NCBI GenBank assembly: GCA_032622095.1
Contig: CP136068.1
Span: 134,361,989 to 134,425,988 of the forward strand
From: Siphonodentalium dalli
Taxonomy: Eukaryota; Mollusca; Scaphopoda; Gadilida; Siphonodentaliidae
DNA: 64,000 nucleotides
Reading direction: 5' to 3'
The notes beneath the pieces are model-generated. The model searched no databases. It worked only from the letters and a program-made list of their open reading frames with translations, and was not told the DNA's origin. A program made the translations under genes and the position numbers. Each line of letters starts with the position of its first letter. The first letter of the stretch is position 1. Of this stretch, positions 54,453 through 64,000 are shown one piece after another.

Positions 54453-56640
54453 GCACTATTATTATTATTATTATTATTATTAACATTTGTAGAGCGCCTA
54501 TTTCACTACAGAGTTGTGTTCATAGGCGCTGGTACATAAAATATGTGATAAAATATATATACAATAAAAGATCATCATACTATAGGATAAAAGAGAAAAC
54601 ACGCGGATAAAATAAGTCTAAGAGATGGCAAATCCTAAAAAATCAGATATAAATTAATGGTTAAAAAAGTCATTCGAAGAGAAACTCCAGATAAAGTCAG
54701 TTAAAAATTTCAGTTGAGTCCATAAGCTATTTTAAAAAGATGTGTCTTTAAAAGTTTACGGAATTCTAAACGATCATCCGTAAGCCTCAGAACGTCCGGG
54801 AGTTTGTTCCACAACGTTGGAGCTGTGATGGAGAAGGCTCTGTCCCCTAACGTAGGATGGTTTGAGTTAGGAAGTGTTAGAAATCTCTTCCCGTCTGATC
54901 TTCGCTGCATCGTACCTGAAGTCTTTAAACATACTAGCTCTTTGATGTATTCGGGCGCTGTTCCTTCAAGAGCACGAAATGTGATCAATATGATCTTGAA
55001 TTGGATCCTGTATTGGATGGGCAGCCAGTGGAGATTTTGCAAAACTGGACTCATCTCTGTCCTTCTCGGTACCCTCGCGACAATTCTAGCAGCAGTTTTT
55101 TGAACTCGCTCTAATTTCGCGATGAGTGAGCTAGTGATGCCGAACAAGCAACCATTCATGTAATCTAGCTTGCTGCTCACAAGTGACTGGATAATTGATT
55201 TAGTTGCCGAAACTGTCAAGTATTTTCTTATTTTCCCAATATTTCTCAAATGATAATTACATGCTCGACATACATTATTTACATGAGCGTCCATAGACAT
55301 GTTGGTATCGAACATAGCTCCGAGGTTGCGAATGGATTCACTTGACATGATGGAATTGGAATCGATCTTGATAAGAAGAGGAGAATCAAGTTTTGCTAGC
55401 TGATGTCTGGTTCCTATAACTATCATTTCTGTTTTATCATCATTTAGTTTTAATTTGTTTTGAAACATCCAATCTTTCACTTCCGAAATACATTGTTCCA
55501 CAGTTCCAACGGCATCAACGACAGATTCCTGACTGCCAGCGGAGAATGACACATATAGCTGGCAATCGTTTGCGTATAGGTGAAACATGAGACCATAGCG
55601 GCGGATAATATCTCCTAGCGGCAGTATGTAGCATAGAAAGAGAACAGGACCGAGAGAGGATCCCTGAGGAACACCACACTTGAGAGGGACTCTCCTTGAC
55701 TGACATGGTCCTATTTTCACTGACTGAGTTCTGTTGTCAAGGTATGATGTCAGCCACTTCAGAGCACTGTCCGTGATACCAAGTCTGCGTTCGAGACGAC
55801 GCAAGAGGATGGTATGATCAACCGTGTCGAACGCAGCAGACAAGTCTAGGAGAATCAGAATTATACAGCGTTGTGAGTCCATTGCTGAAAGGATGTCATT
55901 CTGAACTCGAATAATTGCAGTCTCTGTACTTGACTGCGATGTGTATGCAGACTGAAACGTTTCTCTCAAGGCTTCTGTGTTGAGGTGGTCATTTATTTGT
56001 TTGACGACAGTGCGCTCGATAAGCTTGGAGACGTATGATAAGTTCGAAACAGGCCTATAATTCTTCAGGTCATCGCGATCAAGAGTTGGTTTTTTAATAA
56101 GAGGTGTAATCACAGCGTGCTTGAAAGACTCGGGCACCTCACCGGTGGACAACGATTTATTAACAATATCTGTCAGCCACGGTGAAAGAACGTCTAAACA
56201 ATTCTTGAGTAGCCATGTCGGTAAAGGATCTAACTCACACGACTTGGCCGGTAGTGATTTCACCAGCTTCTCCAGCTGTTCTGTGTTGGTAGGTTCAAAC
56301 AACGATAACTCATTTTTAAAAGTAACACACTCATCCTGAGAATCTTTAGATATACCGAACTTTGCTCGAATGGAATCGACTTTGTTGGCGAAAAAGTCAG
56401 CAAAGTTATTTGCGAGTGCTACCTGAGACTCATGTTCTGGAAGAACAATTTGTTTCTGTCTATTCATTAACTTATTTATGACTGTATAGAGTGCTCTTGT
56501 GTTTGATCCATTTTCAGCCACCTTGGAAGAATAGAATTCGCGTTTAGAATTTTCGCAGAGACGGATGACTTTGTTCCGCTGATCAGATAGCATTAAACGG
56601 TGAACAGTCAGACCACTACACTCAGAGTGTGGTATAAGGA
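54453..56640 (-). mobile_element. 5'-truncated CR1/L2-type LINE with ATT tail
   Basis: Minus strand. One long RT frame, then a 3' UTR ending at about 54480 with GGCGCTCTACAAATGTTAAT followed by AAT repeats (54453-54481), the microsatellite-like tail of such LINEs. Coding similarity begins near 56630, so the 5' end, including the endonuclease, is missing. Confidence 0.82.
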
Positions 56641-56692
56641 AAACACTCAACACGGTGGGAACCCCACTAAGCCCACTGTGAATCACCGGCAT
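54710..56692 (-). CDS. LINE reverse transcriptase, open but with altered active site
   Basis: 660 codons without a stop; the first 25-30 come from flanking DNA. RT blocks: DPLPTWLLK at 155-163, NYRPVSNLS (211-219), LLDLSAAFDTVDH (motif A, D283), GVPQGSSLGPVLF (340-352), and motif C reading YAND at 373-376 where YADD is expected. The Asn codon is AAC at 55570-55568. The thumb and C-terminal blocks follow: NLGAMFD, KLDYMNGCLFG, LERVQKTAARIV, LHWLPIQYRIQFK, APTLWNKLP, and FRKLLKTHLF at the end. This is typical of the CR1/L2/Rex1 group. The Asp-to-Asn change at a metal-binding position should abolish polymerisation, so the copy is probably inactive despite the open frame. Confidence 0.88.
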   Translation of the reverse strand: MPVIHSGLSGVPTVLSVFLIPHSECSGLTVHRLMLSDQRNKVIRLCENSKREFYSSKVAENGSNTRALYTVINKLMNRQKQIVLPEHESQVALANNFADFFANKVDSIRAKFGISKDSQDECVTFKNELSLFEPTNTEQLEKLVKSLPAKSCELDPLPTWLLKNCLDVLSPWLTDIVNKSLSTGEVPESFKHAVITPLIKKPTLDRDDLKNYRPVSNLSYVSKLIERTVVKQINDHLNTEALRETFQSAYTSQSSTETAIIRVQNDILSAMDSQRCIILILLDLSAAFDTVDHTILLRRLERRLGITDSALKWLTSYLDNRTQSVKIGPCQSRRVPLKCGVPQGSSLGPVLFLCYILPLGDIIRRYGLMFHLYANDCQLYVSFSAGSQESVVDAVGTVEQCISEVKDWMFQNKLKLNDDKTEMIVIGTRHQLAKLDSPLLIKIDSNSIMSSESIRNLGAMFDTNMSMDAHVNNVCRACNYHLRNIGKIRKYLTVSATKSIIQSLVSSKLDYMNGCLFGITSSLIAKLERVQKTAARIVARVPRRTEMSPVLQNLHWLPIQYRIQFKIILITFRALEGTAPEYIKELVCLKTSGTMQRRSDGKRFLTLPNSNHPTLGDRAFSITAPTLWNKLPDVLRLTDDRLEFRKLLKTHLFKIAYGLN

Positions 56693-57741
56693 TCACGGTG
56701 ATTTTTCCACGGTGAATCCGAGTGGATCGGATTAAGTTGAATAAACAAACGTCCGGGTGACTTGTCAGTGACCACTGGGAATCACTGGGAATCACCACAG
56801 ATCACAGAGAATCGCTTCAAAACGCCGAAATCTATATTGTATCACGTCATGCATAGCCGAAACACTTTATTGTAGTTTATTCTAAAACATACACTCAGTG
56901 GGCCATTCATTGTATGCTGCTGTACATTATATTTCTATTATGGTTGATATTTTCAGAAAATCCAGAATGATTAACTAGCTACATGTATAGGTCAAATAAA
57001 TAAACAATTTGTTATTGTATGGATTTCTTCCGTCCCTCGATCACTTACTTCAAATGTTAAGCAAATCTCGTATTATTTACACACATGCACACACACATAT
57101 ATGTATAATATAATGATTCAAGTCCATTAAAACAATTAAATCTGTTTTAATTTATTTTTAATAATGCTATCTTGTTTAGCAAAATGTTTAAAAGATCGAA
57201 ATATGCGCGAAACGAAAATATGGATAACATTCCCTAGCTCTCTCATTTGTTCAGGCCCCTATATCAATGCATGCATAAACGCTCCCGAGGGAAGTCTGAT
57301 TCAGCTAGCGTATGTTTTTTTTTTAATTATTGGGGTTTTGGATTTAACCCTGGAGGATTTGGAAGGGGCGGAACTACTTCCCTAAAACCAATGCACTTTT
57401 GAATTTTAATAATTATCATGCTATGGGTGTATAATAACATGAAGTGGATGAAACGGGTGTATAGCGTAAATATATATACCAGCTAAAAATGATAAAACAA
57501 AATGTCGGTGACCACTAGGAATCACATGACAAAATATATATATATGATTGTGTCCGTGTTATTTCAGACAATGGTAGTATAATGGTGTCAGTTAGCTCTT
57601 ACATAACCTTTGAAAGTTCCGCCATGTCTGTAAGAGGTGTCAAAATTAATGTCCCCATTGCAGCTCCGCATAGGGTGCGTGTTTCAATCATAACCATATG
57701 AACTACATTTACATGTAGTGTTCACTTTGCCATTCAGAACG

Positions 57742-57746
<5 letters not shown>
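56693..57746. other. No gene seen; short GTGA-type repeats
   Basis: From 56650 to 56820 the phrase GGAATCAC/GTGAATC recurs in both orientations, and GTGACCACTGGGAATCAC returns near 57510 with one change. No coding frame with motifs. Confidence 0.45.
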
Positions 57747-57772
<26 letters not shown>

Positions 57773-60700
57773 GGAATATTTTATTTTTTCATTATATTAC
57801 ACATTTATATTATGTACAGAACAATATCTGATAACAACGATTGCATAAATATATAGACGGGAATGGTGGGGGGGGTCGACATTCGTACACAACTTACACA
57901 CTCCTTGCACACACATTGATATATTAATAACATTGTATGCGTACATGTATACACGTATATATATATATATATTTATGCCAGTTATATTCTGTCTCAAATT
58001 TGTTCATGAACTTTGGACTGGTTTGCCGAATGTCAGATTGTAAACTCGGACTATTTACTATTCAAGATGATTATGTTCCCTGCTAAGTTAGTTATGTGTG
58101 TGCCCTGTTGTTTGTTGCATGGCTTTCATTAGGTCCCCCCACTCGAGTTGGAAATTGTTCAGATCGTCGGAGTTCAGTGCAATATATCGATACGATTTAT
58201 ATCGTAATTCAAATTCTCGAATGAGTAATTTCAGAGAGAGTTCGTCGGGGTTAAATTTTGTTTTATACAGATAATATTTCAGAATTGATAGTATAAGAAA
58301 GTTTAGTTTGTTGTTTTTATTGTGAGCACCAATCACAAAAAGAATGTTTTTCCGAGAAAGCGAGATGACCAGTTGATAGCGATCTAGCCAGGCCTGAGTG
58401 GTATTTACAAACGTTCTTACAAATGGACAGTCAAAGAAAATATGCGAAATTGATTCGTTTGCGACGTTGCATCTGAGACATAGACCGTCTGACCGAATTC
58501 GCATTATGTTCAAAAGTCTGTGTGCCTATAATTCTAGTCAGTATTCGGTATTGAAACCAGCGTAGTTTTGTGTCGACTAATAGTTTGAAGGGTGATGAAC
58601 ATATATGTTTCCAGTGAAGGGAACATCTTAATTCATTTTCCCATTTCATTTGCGACGATGATTGTCCTATTTTAGTCGCTTTTATGAATTCGTCGTAAAA
58701 ATTTCTGCAACCTCGCTCATTCTGAAGTAGTGATACTATATTTTCAGGAATGATTGGATTATGAACCCTGACGATAGTTTGATCGGTCCGTTTTAATAAC
58801 CTATTAATTTGTCTGTTTAGGCCGTGTAAAGTGATAAAGTTTGTGGTGATATTGTTCTTAGTTCTAAGAGTTTCGATGGAATGTAGCTTATTGTCTTCGG
58901 TGAACATATCATTTATGAATGTTATGCCTTTGTCCTTTCACTCAGCGACGTCTATCATTGAGTCGTCGATCAACAATTCATCATTGTTCCAAATTGTCTG
59001 CGTCATGCCGTATCGAGGCTCTTTACTTTTTATGTTCAGAAAATTACGCCAGGCTACAAAGACGTCACGCCAGAAAGGATTCCCAATAGTCGACTCGCAT
59101 CTTTTTATATATTTTGAACCATATGTCGCAAATAGAGGGTCATTTATTATTTGTTTTGGTGCCAAATTTCTCCATTGAGTTGTTTTCGTTATGCACCTTC
59201 GAATCCATGTTATTTTTAATGAGTCGATGAAATATTTTAGGTGCACCATTCTTAAACCACCGTTTTCATATTCTTCGCACAGTTGCAATCTTTTTATTCT
59301 ATCACGTTTTCCATTCCAAATGAATCTGAACAAAATGGTATTCATTTCGTCTATGAACTTTTTATCTGGATTTGGCAAAGCTATAAATAAGTGAACAAAT
59401 TTTGGTATTAGAATAGATTTTATCAAAGTAATTTTACCAAGTGGTGTTAAGAGTCTATATTTCCATTTATTTATCGATTTCTTTAATTCATCAATCTTCC
59501 CCATGTAGTTGAGTTGCAGAGTCTCTGTCGGATTAGTGCAAAATTTTATACCTAACAACGTGAAAGAATTTGATACCTTAATGTGACAATTTGGGATTGT
59601 GCCAATCCACAGTTCTTTTTTGTCCCCAACCAGACAATTTCACATTTATCAATATTAACTTTCAAACCAGACATTCTGGCAAACAAGTCCAATACATTAA
59701 GAACTTCACGGAAGCTAGTATCGCTCCCATCAAGAATTAGTGTGGTGTCGTCAGCATATTGGTTAATCTTGTACTCTGCCCTACCGAGTGTTACACCATG
59801 AATATTTGTGTTCTGTCTTATGATAGTGGCCAGTACCTCGGCGCAAAGCAAAAATATATACGGTGAGAGTGGGTCCCCCTTGTCTACATCCTCTGGATGG
59901 ATTAAAATATGAAGATATGCTACCATTTACTTGAACTGCAGATTGTATATTTGTGTAGAATGTTTTCACCCATCTCTTTATTGAGTCACCTAGATTGAAT
60001 TGCGATAAACATTTGTTAATGAATGACCATTCAACTGTGTCAAATGCTTTTTCAAAGTCAATTAATAGAAGCATCCCGGGTATGTTATGTCGTTCTGTTT
60101 CGTGAATTATGGCATATATCAGTCTTGTGTTATCCCCTATATATCTTCCCGATAGGAATCCCGTTTGATCTTCATTAAAAAAATTTGGAAGAACAGTTTT
60201 TAATCTGTTTGCAATGCAAGCTGAAGCCAGTTTATATGTAATATTTAAGAGGGATATGGGGCGCCAGTTTTTAAGATGTTGTCTAGCTTTGTCTTTCTTT
60301 GGAATCAGGGTGATGATACCTTGCTTTTGAGTAATTGACATTTCCTGTTTTTTAAAAGCATCATTTAACGAGTTCAGTACATACATTCCGATATCTTTCC
60401 AAAAGAATTTGAAAAATTCTACACTGTAACCGTCTGGGCCGGGTGATTTTCCGTTTTTAAATGTTTTAAGTGTTTTGGTAAGTTCCGTGTATGTTATTAC
60501 GCCTTCTATGGACGCTGCGTCATTCGATGTTAGCGATCGGTAGGTTATATTTTGTGGGATTTCGTACTTAACACCATTGTTTATTTTAGTTGTGTAAAGA
60601 TCCTCATAAAAAGTTTTGGTAGTTTCCATAATTTTCTCGGGGTCAGTAACTATGCGGTTCGATTGGTCCACTACTTCAGCTAGGGTTTTTGAAATATACT

Positions 60701-60775
60701 GTCGCTTCTCCATGTTTAGGAAATATTTCGTTGGTTTCTCTCCATCTTCAATGAACTTCACTGGGGGGAAACTGT
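57747..60775 (-). mobile_element. 5'-truncated Tx1/L1-type LINE with poly(A) tail
   Basis: Minus strand. ORF2 remnants (60761-58088), about 310 bases of 3' UTR, then a T run on the plus strand at about 57747-57772, i.e. a poly(A) tail of about 26. Coding similarity stops near 60770, within the linker between endonuclease and RT. No clear target duplication was found. Confidence 0.85.
58088..60761 (-). pseudogene. Tx1/L1-type ORF2 (reverse transcriptase), broken
   Basis: Consecutive minus-strand frames. 60761-59870: EDGEKPTKYFLNMEKR, NGKSPGPDGYSVEFFKFFW, NWRPISLLNITYKLAS, DQTGFLSGRYIGDNTRL, LIDFEKAFDTVEW (motif A), SRGCRQG. 59926-59575: GDPLSPYIFLLCAEVLA, INQYADDTTLILDG (motif C intact), NIDKCEIVWLG. 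59558-58431: NKWKYRLLTPLGKITLIKS, FRFIWNGKRDRIKR, ENGGLRMVHLKYF, an in-frame stop near 58938, then KLRWFQYRILTRIIGT. 58513-58088: CLRCNVANESISHIFFDC (zinc block) and the C terminus. Three frameshifts (about 59875, 59570, 58510) and one stop inactivate it. Confidence 0.9.
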
Positions 60776-61000
60776 TTCACCAGAATCGATTCTATCGCTA
60801 TTTCCGTTCCGACCCTATCGCTACATTTACTGATTTTTCAACCATTTTGAATGACAAAAATGTGAAAAATAAGGACAACATTCAGGAAAATTGTAAGTAT
60901 ATAGTTTTAAAATAGTTATCCACACATACGTCAATGGATCTAGATCCAGGAAACATTCATTTCAATGTTCCAGGATGGAAACAATCTCCATCTTCTTCTT
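60776..61000. other. Spacer
   Basis: Nothing recognised between the LINE and the satellite. Confidence 0.4.
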
Positions 61001-63300
61001 CTATATCTATATTTGCGAATATCTGTCTGTCTGTCTGTCTGTCTGTCTGTGTTCTATAGAAATTCACAGGGGACCATCTAGATGATGCCAAAGGGGTCTA
61101 CTATGAGTAGCTTTTTACGAGAAAGATAATGGTCGGGGGTAGAATTTTCTAAAGTGACGCCATTGTTGTCAGGGACAGAAAAGGGGGAGGGGCAGAAAAA
61201 AAAATTGTCGCCGATTGTCACCAAACTTATATATAATGATCCCCATAATAAGAGGAATCTAATGGTGTGGTTTAAATATGGCAAAAGTCGCGCCGTTTGC
61301 ATCAGGGGTGTCCGGAAGGGGGAGGGGCAGATTTTTTTTCTGTCGCCGATTTCCACCAAACATATATATAATCATCCCCATGATATGAAAAAACCAACGG
61401 TGTGGTTTAAAAGTGGCGTCGTTCGAGTCAGGGATGCACGGAAGGGGGGAGGGGCACCAAAATTGAAAAACTAATTTTAGCGACGATCTCCACCAAATTG
61501 ATATTCTTCTTCAAGATATAAGGAATCTAATTGTGCGATTTAACAACGCCAAACCCATGATATGAAAAAAACAATGGTGTGGTTTGAAAGTGGCGTCGTT
61601 CGAGTCAGGGATTCACGGAAGGGGAGAGGGGCACCAAAATTGAAAAACTAATTTTAGCACCGATCACCACCAAATTGATAGATATATTCTTCTTCATTAT
61701 ACAAGGAATCAAATTGTATGCTTTAACAACGCCAAATTGTTGTCATTTGTTTGAGAGATTGTGAGGGGTGGGCACTAAATTTGATAGTAATTGATTTAGT
61801 CGCCGATTGCCACCACACTTATACAAAATCATCCCCATGGTATGATGAGTCTAATGGTGTTGCTTATATATGTCAAATGTGGCCTCATTCGAGTCAGGGT
61901 TGCATTGAAAGGGACAGGGGCACCAAAATTGATGCTCAATTTTTCTGCGCCAATTTCCACCAAATTGCACGTTCTTATCCAAGATACGAAGAATCTAATC
62001 GTGTGATTTAAAGACGCCATAGTGGTGCTGTTTGTTTGAGAGATGGGGTGTGGATTGGCATCAAATTTGGGAAAAAAATTGTTTAGTCGCCGATTATCAC
62101 CAAACTTATAAACAATCATCTCCATGATATCAGGAGTACAATCGTGTGGTTTGAGGATGTCATAAGTTGGGCCATTCCAGTCAGTGGTGTATAGAGATAA
62201 GAGGGACACAACAAATTATATCTATATGTTTAGTGGCGATTCCACCAGATTGATACATATTCTTCTCTGTGATACACCAAATTTGTGCCCTATGGGGACC
62301 TTAAATTTGATACGAATTTGTATACTCGCCATTTTTCACCAATCTCATATAGTTTAAACATATTTATTTGTCTAATATATATAACACATCATATATGACA
62401 CATACATTGTTTATACAGACAATGGGATTGGAGGACAAGTGCTGACTCACTTATGGGTACCCCCCTCTCCCATAAATCTCATATATATGCATCTCTAATC
62501 TCTAATGATTCTTAGTGTGTGCAACTTGAGACTGAAATAGGGACGGGAGGGTCACAAAGACTACAGAATATTTTAGTACTAATTACCATCAAATTCAGAC
62601 ACGTTCTTCTCAAATGATACAAGAAATCAAATCGTGCTTTCTGTCTGTGTGTGCGTTCTATATATAACTTCACGCGGTATAATCGAGATGGCACCAAGGC
62701 GTTCTAAGAGGGGTAACTGTTTACAAGGAAGATAACAGTGAGGGTAAATATTTTCTAAAATGACGCTGTTGGTGTCAGGGGAAGAAAAGGGGGAGGTCGG
62801 CAAAATTAAAAATATATCGTGAAATAGTTTTGTCGCCGATTTCCACCAAACGAATACATAATCACTTTCGCAATATGGCGTTGTTCGAGTCAGCGTTGCA
62901 TCAACAATTGATTTAATAAACTATTTGATATATTATTCTTCTCTATGATACGAGGAATATCATCGTGTGATTTAAAGACGTCAAATTGGTGTCGGTTGGG
63001 TGAGATATATGGGTCATAACTATTCTCAGAATTTGTTTAGTTGCTGATTACACCAAACATATATAATAATCGCCAGTATATCATGCATCCATGAGTCTAA
63101 TGGGAGTGGTTTAAATATGTCAAAAGAGGCAAACGCTGGTACAAATTTATTTGGCACCAATTTCCACCGAATTCATACACGTTTTTCTCTAATGATATAC
63201 CATGAATTAAATCACATTTGGTGTTGTTTGCGTCGCGGATGGCGAGCGGATATGTACTTTCATTGATCAGATTTCTATTCGCCTTCATCCGCATATAAGT
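61001..63300 (+). repeat. Degenerate 135-150 base satellite with CTGT tract, possibly Helitron-borne
   Basis: Repeated module: GTCGCCGATTTCCACCAAAC, then ATAATCATCCCCATGATAT-like, GTGTGGTTTAAA, GTCGTTCGAGTCAGGG, GGAAGGGGGAGGGGCA. Module starts can be seen near 61207, 61342, 61482, 61650, 61799, 61945, 62085 and 62830. A CTGT repeat at 61021-61050 precedes the first, and a similar leader (CTGTCTGTGTGTGCGTTCTA) returns at 62640, suggesting a 1.6-kb higher-order unit. The start TCTATATTTGCGAATATCTG resembles Helitron 5' ends. ORFs inside are repeat translations. Confidence 0.8.
62351..62474 (-). mobile_element. Tiny LINE insertion with 10-base target duplication
   Basis: 124 bases matching the 3' UTR of the LINE at 39935-40800 (GGGATTGGAGGACAAGTG identical, CCCCTCTCCC similar, AGTTTAAACATATTTATTTG). 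Flanked by AATCTCATAT on both sides (62341-62350 and 62475-62484). It is a very short 5'-truncated retrotransposition event inside a satellite module. Confidence 0.82.
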
Positions 63301-64000
63301 TATATACAGTCACCCAGGCCATCTCCATATCATTTTAAGTAGTTTTGGACGTTCACAATCCCGACATATAGTGACCCACTTAAGTCACTTGAACAATTAT
63401 ATCTTCTTAACTGTCATATTTATATGGGAATAGCAATCAGGGCATTCACAAAATGAGCTAGCAAAAAGAGATTCATAGAAGAAGCATTAAACGTATATTT
63501 ATCATTCTATTGAAGAGATACATATATTTGTGCAAACCCCGAACCGTCAGAGGATTGCATATATATTATAATAAAATTGAGTCTGTTCCATTCAACACAG
63601 TTTCCACAAAAAAGTTACAATTTGTCAAGAGATATGGAAGGCCTGTTCAAAAATAGTGGTCACAGTGTGCCGTCAAATATAGTTTCTTCTGATATACAAG
63701 AAAATGCAGTTAGTAGCATAAGACTTTTCAGGATCCTCCCAATACTGCACATCTGACAAGGGTTTTATAACAGATTCCTCGACTGACATAAACAACTCAA
63801 AATCTCGCTCTGTGCCTGGCACATGTAGCTAATATTTATGCGCATCAACATTTCGTTTAAACAGAGAATATTTAGCCATATATAGCACCATGAACAGAGG
63901 AGCACCTGGACATTTTTTTGAAACATCTGTATCTTCATGTAGATAGCCAGGTGTCCTCGAGAACTTAGTTTAACCCACTAAATTGATTGATACATCTTAA
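63301..64000. other. No gene seen
   Basis: AT-rich DNA without frames over 60 codons or recognisable motifs up to the window end. Confidence 0.45.

Noticed and set aside
57747-57772. T run as a gene terminator
   Set aside because: It directly follows the minus-strand LINE 3' UTR, so it is that element's poly(A) tail.
57838-61070. Possible tRNA-like or SINE A/B box sequences around LINE ends
   Set aside because: No convincing cloverleaf or paired A and B boxes could be read; not reported.

Overview
This looks like nuclear DNA of a marine invertebrate, most likely a lophotrochozoan and perhaps a mollusc. It is AT-rich, intron-bearing and almost entirely made of transposons, their fossils and tandem repeats. 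The animal call rests on the kinds of element present (Helitrons ending in CTAG, a Mag-like Ty3/Gypsy element, CR1/Jockey-type and Tx1/L1-type LINEs, ZBED-type hAT) and on animal-style splice sites. It is a judgement from memory of element types, not a database match. There are no bacterial operons, tRNAs, rRNAs or CRISPR arrays that I can see.

Layout. 1-6 kb: minisatellite, a LINE tail, and head-to-tail Helitrons. 6-12 kb: a short TIR element (MITE) split by a CR1/Jockey-type LINE, then an internally deleted Ty3/Gypsy element between short LTRs. 12-20 kb: a compact Helitron, two LINE C-terminal fossils and simple-sequence tracts. 19.8-20.3 kb: a possible host promoter with two short candidate exons. 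20.57-30.38 kb: a complete 9.8-kb DNA transposon with perfect 17-bp inverted termini and TTAA target duplications. 31-35 kb: a 0.95-kb tandem duplication, one copy carrying an hAT element with a TTAA fold-back element inside it. 35-44 kb: MITEs, fold-backs and tandem repeats. 44-50 kb: a LINE fossil and three satellite arrays. 50-54.4 kb: an ORF1p-like pseudogene, a fragment of an uncharacterised multi-copy family, and a decayed hAT. 54.5-60.8 kb: two LINEs on the minus strand. 61-63.3 kb: a degenerate satellite.

The most interesting object is the 9.8-kb TTAA transposon. On its minus strand it carries (i) a small protein with SGNH-hydrolase-like motif blocks and (ii) a long open reading frame joining a Mutator/Kolobok-type DDE transposase to a YqaJ (lambda-exonuclease-like) nuclease. 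Phase-compatible splice sites extend (ii) by two exons encoding a Tudor/chromo-like module, giving a predicted protein of about 1014 residues. Intact ORFs, matching termini and matching TTAA sites suggest a recent insertion. At least four other TTAA-flanked elements of different families lie in the window, two of them datable by empty-site paralogues. Host genes are not clearly visible; the candidate exons are offered at low confidence.
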